Part shown: positions 50,442-61,639 of the stretch, piece by piece
Numbering within the stretch: position 1 is the stretch's first letter
Layout: each line of letters begins with the position of its first letter
From: Persicaria tinctoria
Taxonomy: Eukaryota; Streptophyta; Magnoliopsida; Caryophyllales; Polygonaceae
Direction of reading: 5' to 3'
Length of the DNA stretch: 64,000 nucleotides
Assembly (NCBI GenBank): GCA_037127255.1
Contig: JBANSL010000013.1
Span: 30,348,188-30,412,187 of the forward strand
Translations under genes and position numbers: made by a program
The notes under the pieces: generated by a model
What the model was told of the DNA's origin: nothing
What the model saw: only the letters and a program-made list of their open reading frames with translations
Database searches by the model: none

Positions 50442-51625
50442 ATGAACAAAATTATCACCGAAGAACAGTGGAGGGCGATTTGATGACCTTCCTTGAGCGA
50501 ATCCACCTTCTCCTACAGTACTCATGATCGATCTCACAGATTGTTAAATCAAATAAGTGAGTTAAGCTCTGATACCAATTGAAGAATTGAGTACTTAAAG
50601 TAATTAACAGTAAGAGACAGATACTCTAGAAGGGGGGTTGAATAGAGTATGAATGCTTTTCGCAAAGTCGTGTAGAACAATCAACTTCAAGGGCTGGATA
50701 GTGAGTTTCAAGGCCTTGAACTCAATCTCAAGATCTTGAACAAACTTTTCGTGCCTTGCTAGTTCTACAATGAAATCAGACGTTAAAAACAGACAGAACA
50801 AATAAATAAATAACACAGGACTTGTTAACGAGGTTCGACTCTAAACCAGCCTACGTCCCCGCCTAGGGTTATCCAACCCGTAGGATTCAACAACTTTTAT
50901 TCCTCTTTCCTTATGGATCCTAATAGCTCACCGAGAAGCCTCTCTCCTATACAATTGCAATCTAGTACAACTCAGATCCCTTAGAGTCCTAGACCAATCT
51001 AGAAGAGCCCCATCTCTCCCAGCTATCTAGTACAACCCAAGATACAGAGAAATAAAAGTCCCCTTCGTCACACCGAAGTGTGATACGTTTGAGTATATGA
51101 TACTCTTAGTATAAGAGGGATTGAATTTAAACTATGAAGCTCAAGACTTTCTAACTCTCAAAGATGATAAATAGAATACAGAATAGAGAGAGAAAGAAAG
51201 CAAATAAAATCAGCAATGGCGTCTGTAGACTCGAGAGCTCTTTGATGCGCAGAGACGGCTTGGCGAAGGTGTGTCTTTGAACGTTCTTCTCCTTCTGTTT
51301 TATAGCAGAGAGCCCCAACGGATTGCTGATTTTTTATCTCTCCAAATCTTCAGAAGTTGTAATAGAAATTTAAACGTTGAATATGGAGATCTTCTGTTGC
51401 CGAGACTTCCTAGCGTTTGAAATTGAAATTGCTGCCATTGAGACTTCTTGGCCGAGATATCCTCTTGGAGCAACTGACACTCCACGTTTTTTCTTTCCAA
51501 TTTAAATTACGCTGTTCTCCAATTTAAATTACTCCTGTAACAAAATTCTAGACCAAAACAAATATATATCCAATATATTCTTAACCGAAAATCCAATAAA
51601 AGATGTGAGATAAAATTTAAACCAA

Positions 51626-52202
51626 TCTATATATAACTTTAATTTAGAAGACTTTGCTTACGTGTCAACCTCAGAGTAGTTTTAGGAATATTGACCAATT
51701 ATTTTTTTTCCTTCATTTTTTTTATTTCCTCTTTTTCTCTTTTTTTCCATTAACAATTGGGCTTAATTCAAAACATCTATATATAACTTTAATTTATAAG
51801 ACTTTGCTTACGTTTCAACCTTAGAGTAGTTTTAGGAATATTGACCAATTATTTTTTTTCCATCATTTTTTTTATTTCTCATTTTTCTCTTTTTTCCATT
51901 AACAATCTATATATAACTTTAATTTAGAAGACTTTACTTACGTGTCAACCTCAGAGTAGTTTTAGGAATATTGACCAATTATTTTTTTTCCTTCATTTTT
52001 TTTATTTCTTCTTTTTCTCTTTTTTCCATTAACAATTGGGCTTAATTCAAAATATCTATATATAACTTTAATTTAGAAGACTTTGCTTACGTTTCAACCT
52101 TAGAGTAGTTTTAGGAATATTGACCAATTATTTTTTTTCCATCATTTTTTTTATTTCTCATTTTTCTCTTTTTTCCATTAACAATTGGGCTTAATTCAAA
52201 AC
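51626..52202 (+). repeat. Four tandem ~130-150-bp units in the Helitron
   Basis: Each unit starts TCTATATATAACTTTAATTT. Units 1 and 3 share ACGTGTCAACCTCAGAG; units 2 and 4 share ACGTTTCAACCTTAGAG. A two-unit block of ~279 bp was therefore duplicated. Confidence 0.92.
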
Positions 52203-52720
52203 ATTGAATTTAATTTAATATAGCTACTGGGCTTAACTCAAATTTATTTCCTTTAATTATTATTTTCTCCTTCTTTTTATCTTTTCAAACCAATTATATT
52301 TTTTTTTAATTTTTATGACATTTACTATATATATTCATGAATATTTTGACAAATTGTTTCAATCGATGCCCATTTTTTTAATTATTTTTTAAATCGTGAA
52401 TATTTCGAGAAAAAAATCGCTTTTCTGACGATATGACGTAACCAATATCATTTTAGATAACTGTTATACCACATCACATTTTAAAAAATTTACAATGATA
52501 TTATTATTTTTACTAAGTGATTTAAATATCTATATTTATGTATTATACTTTTACATGATGTTTTCTTAAAAATATTTTTTTGAGATATTTATAAGATACA
52601 TTTATGGCAAATATTTTAATGATTTTTATCTTAACTTTGATTAATATTTTATAATATTATTTTTTATATTATCAAGATTTTAGTTTAAAAAATCGCGCCA
52701 TGGCGCGAGAATTGTACTAG
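51626..52720 (+). mobile_element. Non-autonomous Helitron with tandemly repeated 5' end
   Basis: Starts TCTATATATAAC after a host A and ends CTAG before a host T, the A|T insertion rule. Twelve bases before the end comes a 16-bp palindrome, TCGCGCCATGGCGCGA (52693-52708), the 3' hairpin. No target duplication is present and no Rep/helicase is encoded. The first ~575 bp are four repeats of the 5' terminus, starting at 51626, 51776, 51906 and 52055. Confidence 0.9.
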
Positions 52721-53120
52721 TTTAAATTAATTCCAACCGACAATATATATATATAGGGATAGAATAAATCATTAAAACTTAACCTTTAAAAATCACGTTA
52801 GAAATATATGGATAGAATCTCACGTACAAAATATTCAAATCAAAAGCAATTCAAACACATATCTTAGGTAACTACCTTTGACCAAAATCTTTAAAAACCA
52901 AATCAACTCATCCGAAAATATATATATAGATAGATCACGTAAGCTTTCAATGTTGCATCCAAATACTTTAAAATTCAAATTAATAAAAAATCAAATCAAA
53001 TACCAAATCTCACGTAAGCCACATTTAAAATATTTAGCATATTGGCCTAATTAAAATATATACTCCGTAGCATATATAATTTTGTGAGCCAAATAAATAT
53101 CTTCTGAGAATAATAAATCA

Positions 53121-53860
53121 AATAAAACACCTCAAAATATAATTGATATTTGCATAAAATACTACCTTATTTGTCTTTCATCAACCCTACAAAAATATAT
53201 CACATATTATCATTAAGGTGGACATAACAGAAAAGATCATAGGTTTCAGGATAGGGTAAGTCCCTTGAACCTGTTTCCTCTTCAGTTAATTTTTATGGTT
53301 GGGGTCAGTAAGTCACATCCTTGTAAATGTTGGTCTTTTGATGCTAATTTCACCATCGCATGCCTCAGCGGCTCAGCCTGTTACCTGTTTTATAGTGTGA
53401 CAGTCCCATGTACCACTAGTTCATCACAGTGATGCATTAATTGAATCAACCGTCCTGTTTATTCCAAATATATAGTAATTCCTTGATATTTTCTTATCCT
53501 TTATACTGGAGTATTTTTTTTCATTTTTTTTTTTTTAAACAGGAAAGGTTTTGGAAGGTGATCTAAGATTCTCAGACAAGATCTCCCAATAGCATCCTTG
53601 TAAATGAATTCTCGATTAGAGGATGGGATCGATCCAAGAGACAAGAGACATCTTCATCGGAAAGCAACATTGAAGCAACTCGATTAGCAACCTAATATAG
53701 TAATATATATGTGTGAGATCAGGTTTTGTTATGATATTTGAAGTAATTTCACTCAATTTTGAGCGCTTTTTTAGCTGTGAATTAAACAATGGATTGAATG
53801 ATGAGAAAATTTGCGCCATTCAATTAATTAATTGCCTCCCACCTCTTTCAAATTAATTAA
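53121..53860. other. Unassigned intergenic stretch
   Basis: AT-rich. No gene or element ends recognised. Confidence 0.45.
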
Positions 53861-53865
53861 AAGTT

Positions 53866-54580
53866 CACGACCCTATATATATGCCCCTCCCCTAAACCTC
53901 GCTCATCCGACGCTTTCCCCTCTTGCTCTCTTCCTCACCGTTTCAACAACACAACACTGTCTCCAATGACTTCATCTCCGGCGACCATCCTCCGGCCTCT
54001 GGATCCGTGGTCTAGGCTAGGATTCCGGACACCAGAGAGGTTCAACAGCGGCACCTGATTTCACAAGCGGCGCCGAACGCCAGATCCAGGATCCGATCGA
54101 AGGCGCAGATTTCACCAGCGGCGCAGAACTCCAGATCCAGGATCGCCATCACCAGCGGCGACCTGCGACCTTGATTGTGTCCCCGGAGAGCGCTGCTAGG
54201 GGATCGAAGGCGTCCCCGCGTCTCCAACTCCAGATCCATGATCGGTCGATGTCTTCTTCCCGCCGCACCACCATCATCGCCCGCCCGTTTCCGCATCTGT
54301 AACGGGAATTTCAGCATCGATCGGTCGAGGAGTCAACCTCGCCCGTTTCCGCCCGTCCGCACATCTCCTCCGATCGAAGGACGTCACGCGCGAGAAGAGC
54401 GAAGGCGGTCGGACGAGCCTCTTCGGCGATTCTTCGTGGCGGCGGCGGATCTGCTCTTGTTGCTGGTGGTGGTGGTGATGTGGCAAGCAGCTGATAATTA
54501 GGGCTCGGAATTTGTAGGCGGCTGCCAATTTCATCCCTCCCAGATCCTTCCTTGCTCGCCGCGCTTACTTCTGCAACGAG
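53866..54580 (+). promoter_or_regulatory. Possible promoter and first exon (uncertain)
   Basis: A TATA-like CCTATATATATGCC near 53871-53884 precedes a CT-rich leader and an ATG at 53966 opening a 30-codon frame (MTSSPATILRPLDP) that stops at 54056-54058. The GC-rich sequence that follows repeats CAGATCCAGGATC and CAGCGGCG words. A possible donor (GAG|GTAGCC) lies near 54580. It could be the 5' end of a host transcript or a gene fragment carried by a transposon. I do not recognise a product. Confidence 0.35.
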
Positions 54581-55379
54581 GTAGCCCTCCCTCTCCCTTG
54601 CTCCATCTGTTAATTTCCCAGCAAAATCGGGAGTTGTGTTAGTTGAGTAACAATAGAAATCGGTTACAAACCTGATTGGGGGAAGGGCCTGTGTCCTCTT
54701 CCGTTTGAGCTTTAACATATGTATCTGCACCATTGAATTCAGAATGGCTGGTTTTTTCATGAATTTGTATCTATTATTTTTTTTGCCTTGCAGAATAGCT
54801 GGTTTTCATGAATTTGTATCTGCACTATTGAATTCATTGTTTCAGTTTTTAATTTCCAGGAAATTTGTTTCCACATGTATTTTTTTTTTTACCTTGCAGA
54901 GCTTATTAACTTCCTTGAATTCATAATTTACTTATACACAATGGCTGGTTTTTTTTCATGAATTTGCTGATGGAATTCAATTGAGCATTGCATAGTTGTG
55001 TAATCGATAATCTGATCATGTGTTGCATTTTGAATTTGATAGCCCAAATTCCTCATTTTCAGCCTTTTTTCCGGTTGGTAGCAAAATAATATTACAAATT
55101 ATATTAAAAATACAATTGGTTTTAAGCATTTTTATTGGTAGCAAACAGTGAATTTGTGGATAGTTTATTATGTGATTGAGTTTGCATTGTTGAGAGTTTG
55201 GATATCAATTTCAGCAATTTTTTTTGTGTGATCTGAAATGCTGAAATTAATTTTTATAATTTTTATTAGTAAAATTCGTTATCCTGAAATGCTAAAATTA
55301 ATTCTTATAAATTTGTACGGGATACTATATCTTATACACAAGCATATATTTTAGCATTTCAACATTTTTTTGTGATCTG
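54581..55379. other. AT-rich non-coding stretch with repeated words
   Basis: GAATTTGTATCT and GGCTGGTTTTTT words recur at 54740-54960. No coding potential seen. Confidence 0.5.
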
Positions 55380-56115
55380 AAATGCTGAACTTAATTCACT
55401 GTTGGGGTCAAAGTCGGATATCAAATGTTGTTTATGCAATTTCAGCATATTTTTTTGTCTTGCTGAAACTTTTAGATAGCTTATTAGCTTCTTGATTTTT
55501 TTGTGATCTGAAATGCTAAAATTAATTCTTTATTAGCAAAATTCGTATGCTGAAACTAACTCTTATAAAATTGTATGGGGTACTATTTCAGCATTTAAGC
55601 ATTTCAGCATTTTTGAAAAAAAAAACAAACTCTGGTGTCGAAGTGGCGACGCGAAAAAAAGCAACTCCGGTTTCAACACCTTCGGTTTCAGCAACTTCGG
55701 TATAGAAGTGGTGATCCGGAAAAAAAAACTAACTCCGGTTTCAGCAACAATTTCAGCATCTAAAACCGGGGTTTCAGCATCAACAACTTTGCTGCAATTG
55801 GTTTTTCAGCATCAACAACCCTTGTTTCAACAACGCCGTAAAAAAACCCATTGAAAACAGGGGTTGCTGAAACCGAATGTGCTGAAACAGGGGTTTAAGC
55901 AATGCGGTAAAAAAAAAAAAAAAAACTGAAACAGGGGTTGCTGAAACCGCATGTGCTGAAATAGGAGTTTCAGCATTAGCACGTGCGGTTTCAGCAAAGC
56001 AAAAAAAAAAAATTGGAAAAAAAAAAACCAAAAAAAACTGAAACATGGGTTGCTAAAACCGTATGTGCTGAAACAGAGCAATTCCGTTTCAGCAACTTTG
56101 GAAAAGCGAAAAAAA
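55380..56115. repeat. Array of dispersed TGCTGAAA / TTTCAGCA motifs
   Basis: The octamer and near matches occur in both orientations more than twenty times in about 730 bp, often as ACTCCGGTTTCAGCAAC or GGGTTGCTGAAACCG. The spacing is irregular. The stretch is bounded by AT-rich DNA and ends in a GA-rich segment at ~56140-56180. Confidence 0.85.
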
Positions 56116-56495
56116 AAAAACAGAAAAAAAAAAGACAAAAACTGATGAGACGGGAGGGGGGACAGGAGAGGGGCGCAGGGGGTGGTGGATATTTAGCTAA
56201 TCCGGAAAAGGTGAGAGACTTTTTTCTAATAAAGATAAAATATTAGGACATTGAGGTAATCACCCCTTAAATAATTGATTTGATTCTACTCTAATTTACT
56301 CTGAATTGTGGTTTTTGTCTTCTATCCAACCACTTAAATTGATTTCTAATTTAACTTTGCGCAGCTCTATTTGCCATCCATTGAATCGATACCACGTTGA
56401 CACTTGACACCTTATATTCAAACCATGGTAGTTGAGTTTCAAGACCGATAGACAACTGTTGGGCAAATCGTTATCTAGTACGTACAATGTACAAT

Positions 56496-56931
56496 TAGAC
56501 TTGCCAAATGGGTCATTCAGGTCGGGTTCAGATCGGGTCACTTTGGGTTCCGGATATATCCGGGTTGACTCGAACCCGAATTTAACCGGATTTCGGGTCG
56601 ATTTCGGATTTGTCAATTTTTTCTTTTTTTTAATTAAAAAAACATGATTTGATAATTTTGCGCCAATTTTAAAATTCTAAAATTAAAGACGTTGTTCATA
56701 AGTTCTAGTGCTTGTAATTATATACTATATCTGGTCTAAAATATTTAATTTTTATTATTTCTCATAATTTTTAATAAAATGTAATAATATATAAAATATC
56801 AAAATTTTAAATAATTTTTAAAAATAATTTCATGCAATTAATAATAAACATAGAATTGTTTTAATATTTTTTAGATTTTTTATCTTCTTAAAAAAAATGT
56901 CCCTCGGGTTCCCGACCCGTGGCCATGTCTA
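56496..56931. mobile_element. Non-autonomous hAT-like MITE with CGGGTT-rich ends
   Basis: The left end TAGACTTGCCAAATGGGT and the inverted right end TAGACATGGCCACGGGT are imperfect inverted repeats of the TAGACATGGC hAT type. The subterminal left part has CGGGTTCAGATCGGGTCA-type repeats like those of the element at 3.2-4.2 kb. The interior is AT-rich. No target duplication found. Confidence 0.8.
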
Positions 56932-56934
56932 GTC

Positions 56935-57315
56935 TCTATGACCCTGTTTTTATAGTGGTGACAGTGTCTATGACCCTGTTTTTATAGTGGTGACAGTGTT
57001 TGTGCTTTAGTTACAATGTTTATTACCTTGTTTTTATAGTGGTGACAATGTCTATAACCCTGTTTTTATTTTGGTTATAGTGTGTATTACTATGTTTTTA
57101 TAGTGGTGACTGTGTCTATGACTCTATTTTGATTTTGGTTACAACGTCTATGACCCTCTTACCCATTCATATATTAAAGAACTGTCACCACATGCATTTT
57201 GGCTTCTTATTAGCCCTTATAGGGTTTGTGCTTCCCTTGTCTTAGTGTTTTCCTTTGGTTACAGTATCTATGACCCTATTTTTATTTTATTTACAGTGTT
57301 TATGACCCTGTAATT
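56935..57315 (+). repeat. Degenerate 32-bp tandem repeat (CTATGACCCTGTTTTTATAG-type)
   Basis: About nine diverged units combine CTATGACCCTGTTTTTATAG with TGGTGACAGTGT. The first two are nearly identical at a 32-bp period, and later ones drift and are interrupted. Non-coding. Confidence 0.85.
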
Positions 57316-57525
57316 CAATTTAGGAGTCTACGACTATTGTATTTGATCTCGATCTCGTTCATCATAACGGCAATCGACTTCGATCCTCCATAACAAGTGC
57401 TAACTTCGAACTCATAGATGCGATAATATCGAGTATTTTGCTCAAACATTTTGGGATACGAGTATAATAGTATTCTCTATTATTTTTTTATTTTTTTTTT
57501 ATTAGGAAAGAATTTGGGCAGAAAC

Positions 57526-60500
57526 CTACCCAAGTGCATCCAAACGGATGAGATCCATAAGATCCGGGTTAGAATTAATGTTACTCCCCATGGCAGAGTG
57601 GCCAAGGTGTGCAACCTTGTCAGCCACTCTGTTGCCAGATCGGGGAACATGAGAAAAGACCACCTTCCTCATGCATTTTATCAGGGACTGTATATCTGAC
57701 ATGATTAATTCGATTTCCCATGGACATTTCGTTTTATTTTGTAGATAATCAATAATAATTTTTGAGTCACCTTCAATCGTTATATCATGAATCCCGAGTT
57801 TGTTGATTTCACTAATACCTAGCCTAAGAGCTAGAGCCTCAGCCATTAGGGGGGATGTGTTCCCGAGTTTCATAGCAGCTATTTGGAGAGGAATTCCTCG
57901 CCAGTCTCGTATAATGACACCGGCACTACTGTCACCCGACAGTAATGAAGAGCCATCAAAGTTCAGTTTCAATTCCTTATAGGGTGGTTTTTTCCATTTT
58001 TTTCTATTGGATTTCCAGTTTGATTTTTTGGATGAGTTTGTATTGTTTGGGTGTTCTTGGCAAACTGTATCACACGTGCGCACAAAGGAACACGCCTTCC
58101 GCCAAGAATCAATTTGTTGGTCGCAAAAACGCTCAATGGTTGTTGATGCCGCTGGCGCCTGGTTTCGAAAGGTGGCACCATTTCTAAAGTACCAAATGGC
58201 CCACCAACTTGTGACAATGTTTTGAATTTTATCTTTTGCCAGTTTCTTGATCCAAGCCAGAAGCAAAGTCATGTCCCGACTTCTCTGGATATTTTGTTGT
58301 AATTCCATACGTTCAGCGCCAGATAGGAATCTGTTAGTGAGATTTGGATAACATTCCAACAGGATATGTATATCATCTTCGTTGTGGTCATTGCAGATTT
58401 GGCAAGTCGTAGGCACAGGGACACCCTTATTTGCCAGCCTGACCTTTGTAGGCAGGCCCGAGAGGGTTATTTTCCAAAGGAAATTCTTAATTTTAGGAGG
58501 TACATTCAACTTCCAAATCCAAGAAAACCCATCATTGTTATTTCTTGCCTCGTTTGTCGATGAGGTAGTAAACCAACCTTTCTTATTTGGCCACTAGTAT
58601 AGCCTGTCTTCTATGGAAGATACAGGTAGAGGAACCGACTTTATTTCCTCTACCAAATCTGACGGGAGACAGCAATTAAGCTTCTCCATCCACCAATGTC
58701 CCCCTATTATGTAGTCACAGACTTTCTCATCTTTGTTAATATTGGTTGGGCATCCATCCCGGGTGCATATGGGGGTTTGGGTTAGCCAATTGTCCGTCCA
58801 GAACTTTACAGATTTTCCATTTCCTATTGACCATATAAGACCTCTTTTAAACTGATCTAAAAGGCCAGAAACCTTAGACCATTGCCAAGAGGCCGGGCCA
58901 GATCGCTTATAATTTAGTAAATGGGAGTTTCTTAGGTACTTGTAGTTGATGACTTGCACCCAGGCATTTCCAGGTTCAGCGATGATTTTCCATAATAGTT
59001 TCAGTTGTAAGGATTCATTCATTTCTTTTGTTTTCCGAATACATAATCATCCATCCTTTTTTTGTTTACAGATTTTGTTCCACCCAATAAAGGGTTTATG
59101 TTGAGCGTCCTTATTCCAGAAGAAAGTTCGGTTTAGAGTGTCCGATTCCTTGTGCATAGTTGCTGGTAGCATAAAATTCTGCATTGTATATAGTGGTTTA
59201 GAGGAGAGATTAGCAGTAATCAAAACCGCACGACCTTGTTGAGAGAGGGATTCGGCCCGCCACCTAGCTAGCTGATCCTTTGATTTATTTATGATGTCTT
59301 CGAATGTGTCAGTATTTACTCGACCATTTATAATGGGACAACCCATGTACTTCTCAATTGAACTTGAGTGACTAATACCTAGTACACATTCAAGTTTCGA
59401 GATCCGGTTCCGGGCAACGCCCTTCGTAACCTAAAAAGTTGACTTGTTGTAGTTCACTTTCTGTCCTGATATTTGGCAGTATTCTCCGAGGATAGTTTTA
59501 ATTGTTTGACATGCCGATACACTGCCTTTGGCAAATATCAAAATATCGTCAGCAAAAGCTAAGAACGGAATCACCGGGCCCGTGCACCCAAATATGAATC
59601 CGACCAATTTGTTAGCATCTCGTGCTTCCTTGACGAGCCTTCGCGCCAAGATTTCTGCTCCCAAGATGAAAAGAAAAGGCGATAAGGGATCCCCCTGTCT
59701 CAACCCTGGATGGGAGAAATTGGTCTGTGGGACCATTGTTAACTAGGACAGAGAACGAAACGGAGGATATGCATTCTTTGACCCAATTAACAAAAGTTGA
59801 ATGAAAACCGTACTGGCGTAGCACAATCTCGGTGAATTCCTAATCTACCCTATCATAGGCCTTTTTCATGTCCAGTTTAAGGGCAATCCAGCCTTCTTTA
59901 CCTTTTCGTGATTTAAACGAGTGAAATATCTCATGAGCTATCAGAACATTGTCTTGAATAGCCCTGTCCGAGACAAACGCACCTTGTAGTGGATTGATGA
60001 GTCTTCCCATGACCTTCTTTAGCCGCTCTGTGAGAATTTTCGAAATAATTTTATATATTGTGGAACATAGACTGATAGGTCTGTAATGGGCAGTCGTGGT
60101 TGGGTTATCAATTTTTGGTAATAATGTGATAAATGTATGGTTTATCTGTTTTAGTAGGTGGCCAGACAGGAAGAAACTTTTCACTGCTCGAATAACCGAC
60201 GATCCTACAATATTCCAGGATTTTTTGTAAAATTCTGCAGTCATGCCATCGGGTCCAGGGGCCTTATTCAACCCTAGGCAGAACACCGCATTTTTAATTT
60301 CCCCATTTGATGGGATGGCCGTGAGCATTTTATTTTCATCACTGGTTACCGCTGCTGAGATAACCTGAAGATATTCCATTAGTTTTGTTTTATCAATTGG
60401 TTGTCTTTGGAAGCGTTTATGAAAATCTCGTCTAATTTCCGCATTTATGTTTGTCTCACCCAAAATTTGTGTTCCATCGGCGGTCATGATATGTCTAATC

Positions 60501-61639
60501 ATTTTGCGATTTCTTTTGCCTGTCGTTATTTTGTAAAAATACCCCGTATTAGAGTCTGTCAGGCTAATGTGCTTGGTTTTTGCTCTTTGATTCCAATATG
60601 ATTTTTGGAAGAGAAGGAGCTTTTCTTTTTTCCTAATAAGATTTTTCTCCTTTAACTGCATGTGAGTCGACATGTTTAAATGTGGCCTCTGCTGGAGCTT
60701 TAATAATTGGTCCTCAACTTCTTTCAGTTGTCTAAATATATTACCAAATGTCATTTTGTTCCATATCTTAGCTTTTTGTTTTAGCAACATTGTTTTCCTG
60801 GTTAGTTGAAACATCGCGGAGCCCGGGCATCGAAGTCGCCAGGCTTGTTTAATAATGTTTCAGAAGTCACCCCGTTGTAACCAGGAATTTTCAAATTTGA
60901 ATGGTGGTGGTTTAAAAGTCTGGTTGACATTCAGTTCGATAGTGATCGTGCAATGGTCGGAGAACGAGAAAGCACCATTTCTGGTGGACAATAGCGGGAA
61001 CTGTTATATAATTTCATGCTGGACTAGGACCCGGTCTAATTTTTCCTTTATGTTTCATTGATCCCCTTTGTTTTTTCTCCATGTGAAGGGGTTTCCCCAA
61101 GATGGGATGTCCATCAAAGAGCAACAGTTCTTGAATGTTGTGAGCCGATTAAATCTTCCTGGTAGTGTGGTAGCTCCACCCTCTTTATCCGAGAAGTTAC
61201 TAATCTCATTGAGGTCCCCGATGACCATGCTCGGTAGGTGGTTAAAGTTTATTTCATTGGTTAAGTAATCCCAAAAAGAATTCTTGTGTTGTTCTTGTGG
61301 TGGAGAACACACAAACCATATGAGGCATGCGAAGTTATCTGTTATATTAGTGTATTTGATAGTGATGATTCTGGGTTGTTGCAGAACGAGTTCGATTGTT
61401 TCATGTGAAAGAGCGTACTCCTTCCACATGACACCAATACTGCCTGACTTACCAACAGTTGGCGACCAAACCGCATTATCAAACCCTGCACCCTTCCAGA
61501 CCGAAGGATCAGGGATGTTCGCCGTTTTAGTTTCTGCTAATGCAAGCAGATGAATATGTTCCACTTTGCATCTGATGCTTATGTCAGTCCAGAAGGTTCT
61601 CCTTCCCATTCCTCTACAGTTCCAGTAACTAACTTTCAT
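57526..61639 (-). pseudogene. LINE ORF2: endonuclease, reverse transcriptase, RNase H (broken)
   Basis: Starts MKVSYWNCRGMG. AP-endonuclease motifs: LALAETK, VIGDLNE and FSDHCTI. RT motifs: NKAPGPDGMTAEFYKKSW, YRPISLCSTIYKIISKIL, ALKLDMKKAYDRVD, GLRQGDPLSPFLF and FADDILIF (catalytic, ~59530-59560). A zf-RVT domain (PPKIKNFLWKITLSGLPTK ... CQICNDHNEDDIHILLEC) and a plant-LINE RNase H (LNFDGSS, AEALALRLGI, IEGDSKIIIDYL) complete it. In-frame stops fall near 61055, 60874, 59840, 59431, 59047 and 58594, and there is a frameshift near 59700. The domain series is otherwise unbroken. The C-terminal RNase H is typical of one plant L1 lineage; the fragment at 4.6-15 kb has the same layout. Confidence 0.93.

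Larger units (their letters stand above)
49237..53120 (-). mobile_element. LTR element with only 138 bp between its LTRs
   Basis: Two long direct repeats, each starting TGAAGAATTGAGTAC and ending GAATAATAAATCA, flank 50442-50579. That spacer holds the primer-binding site (- strand TGGTATCAGAGCT, 50565-50577) next to the LTR at 50580, fixing the orientation as -. No coding sequence exists. LTR 1 lacks ~250 bp at a TA microsatellite; LTR 2 contains a Helitron. The flanks TAACA and AATAA do not match, so there is no target duplication and the pair may derive from recombination. Confidence 0.85.
50580..53120 (-). repeat. LTR copy 2 (about 1.45 kb plus an inserted Helitron)
   Basis: Full-length relative to copy 1 but split by 51626-52720. 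After removal of the insert the flanking sequence is continuous. Confidence 0.88.

Noticed and set aside
55780..56246. Phe-rich - and Lys-rich + ORFs
   Set aside because: They come from homopolymer runs and the TGCTGAAA array.
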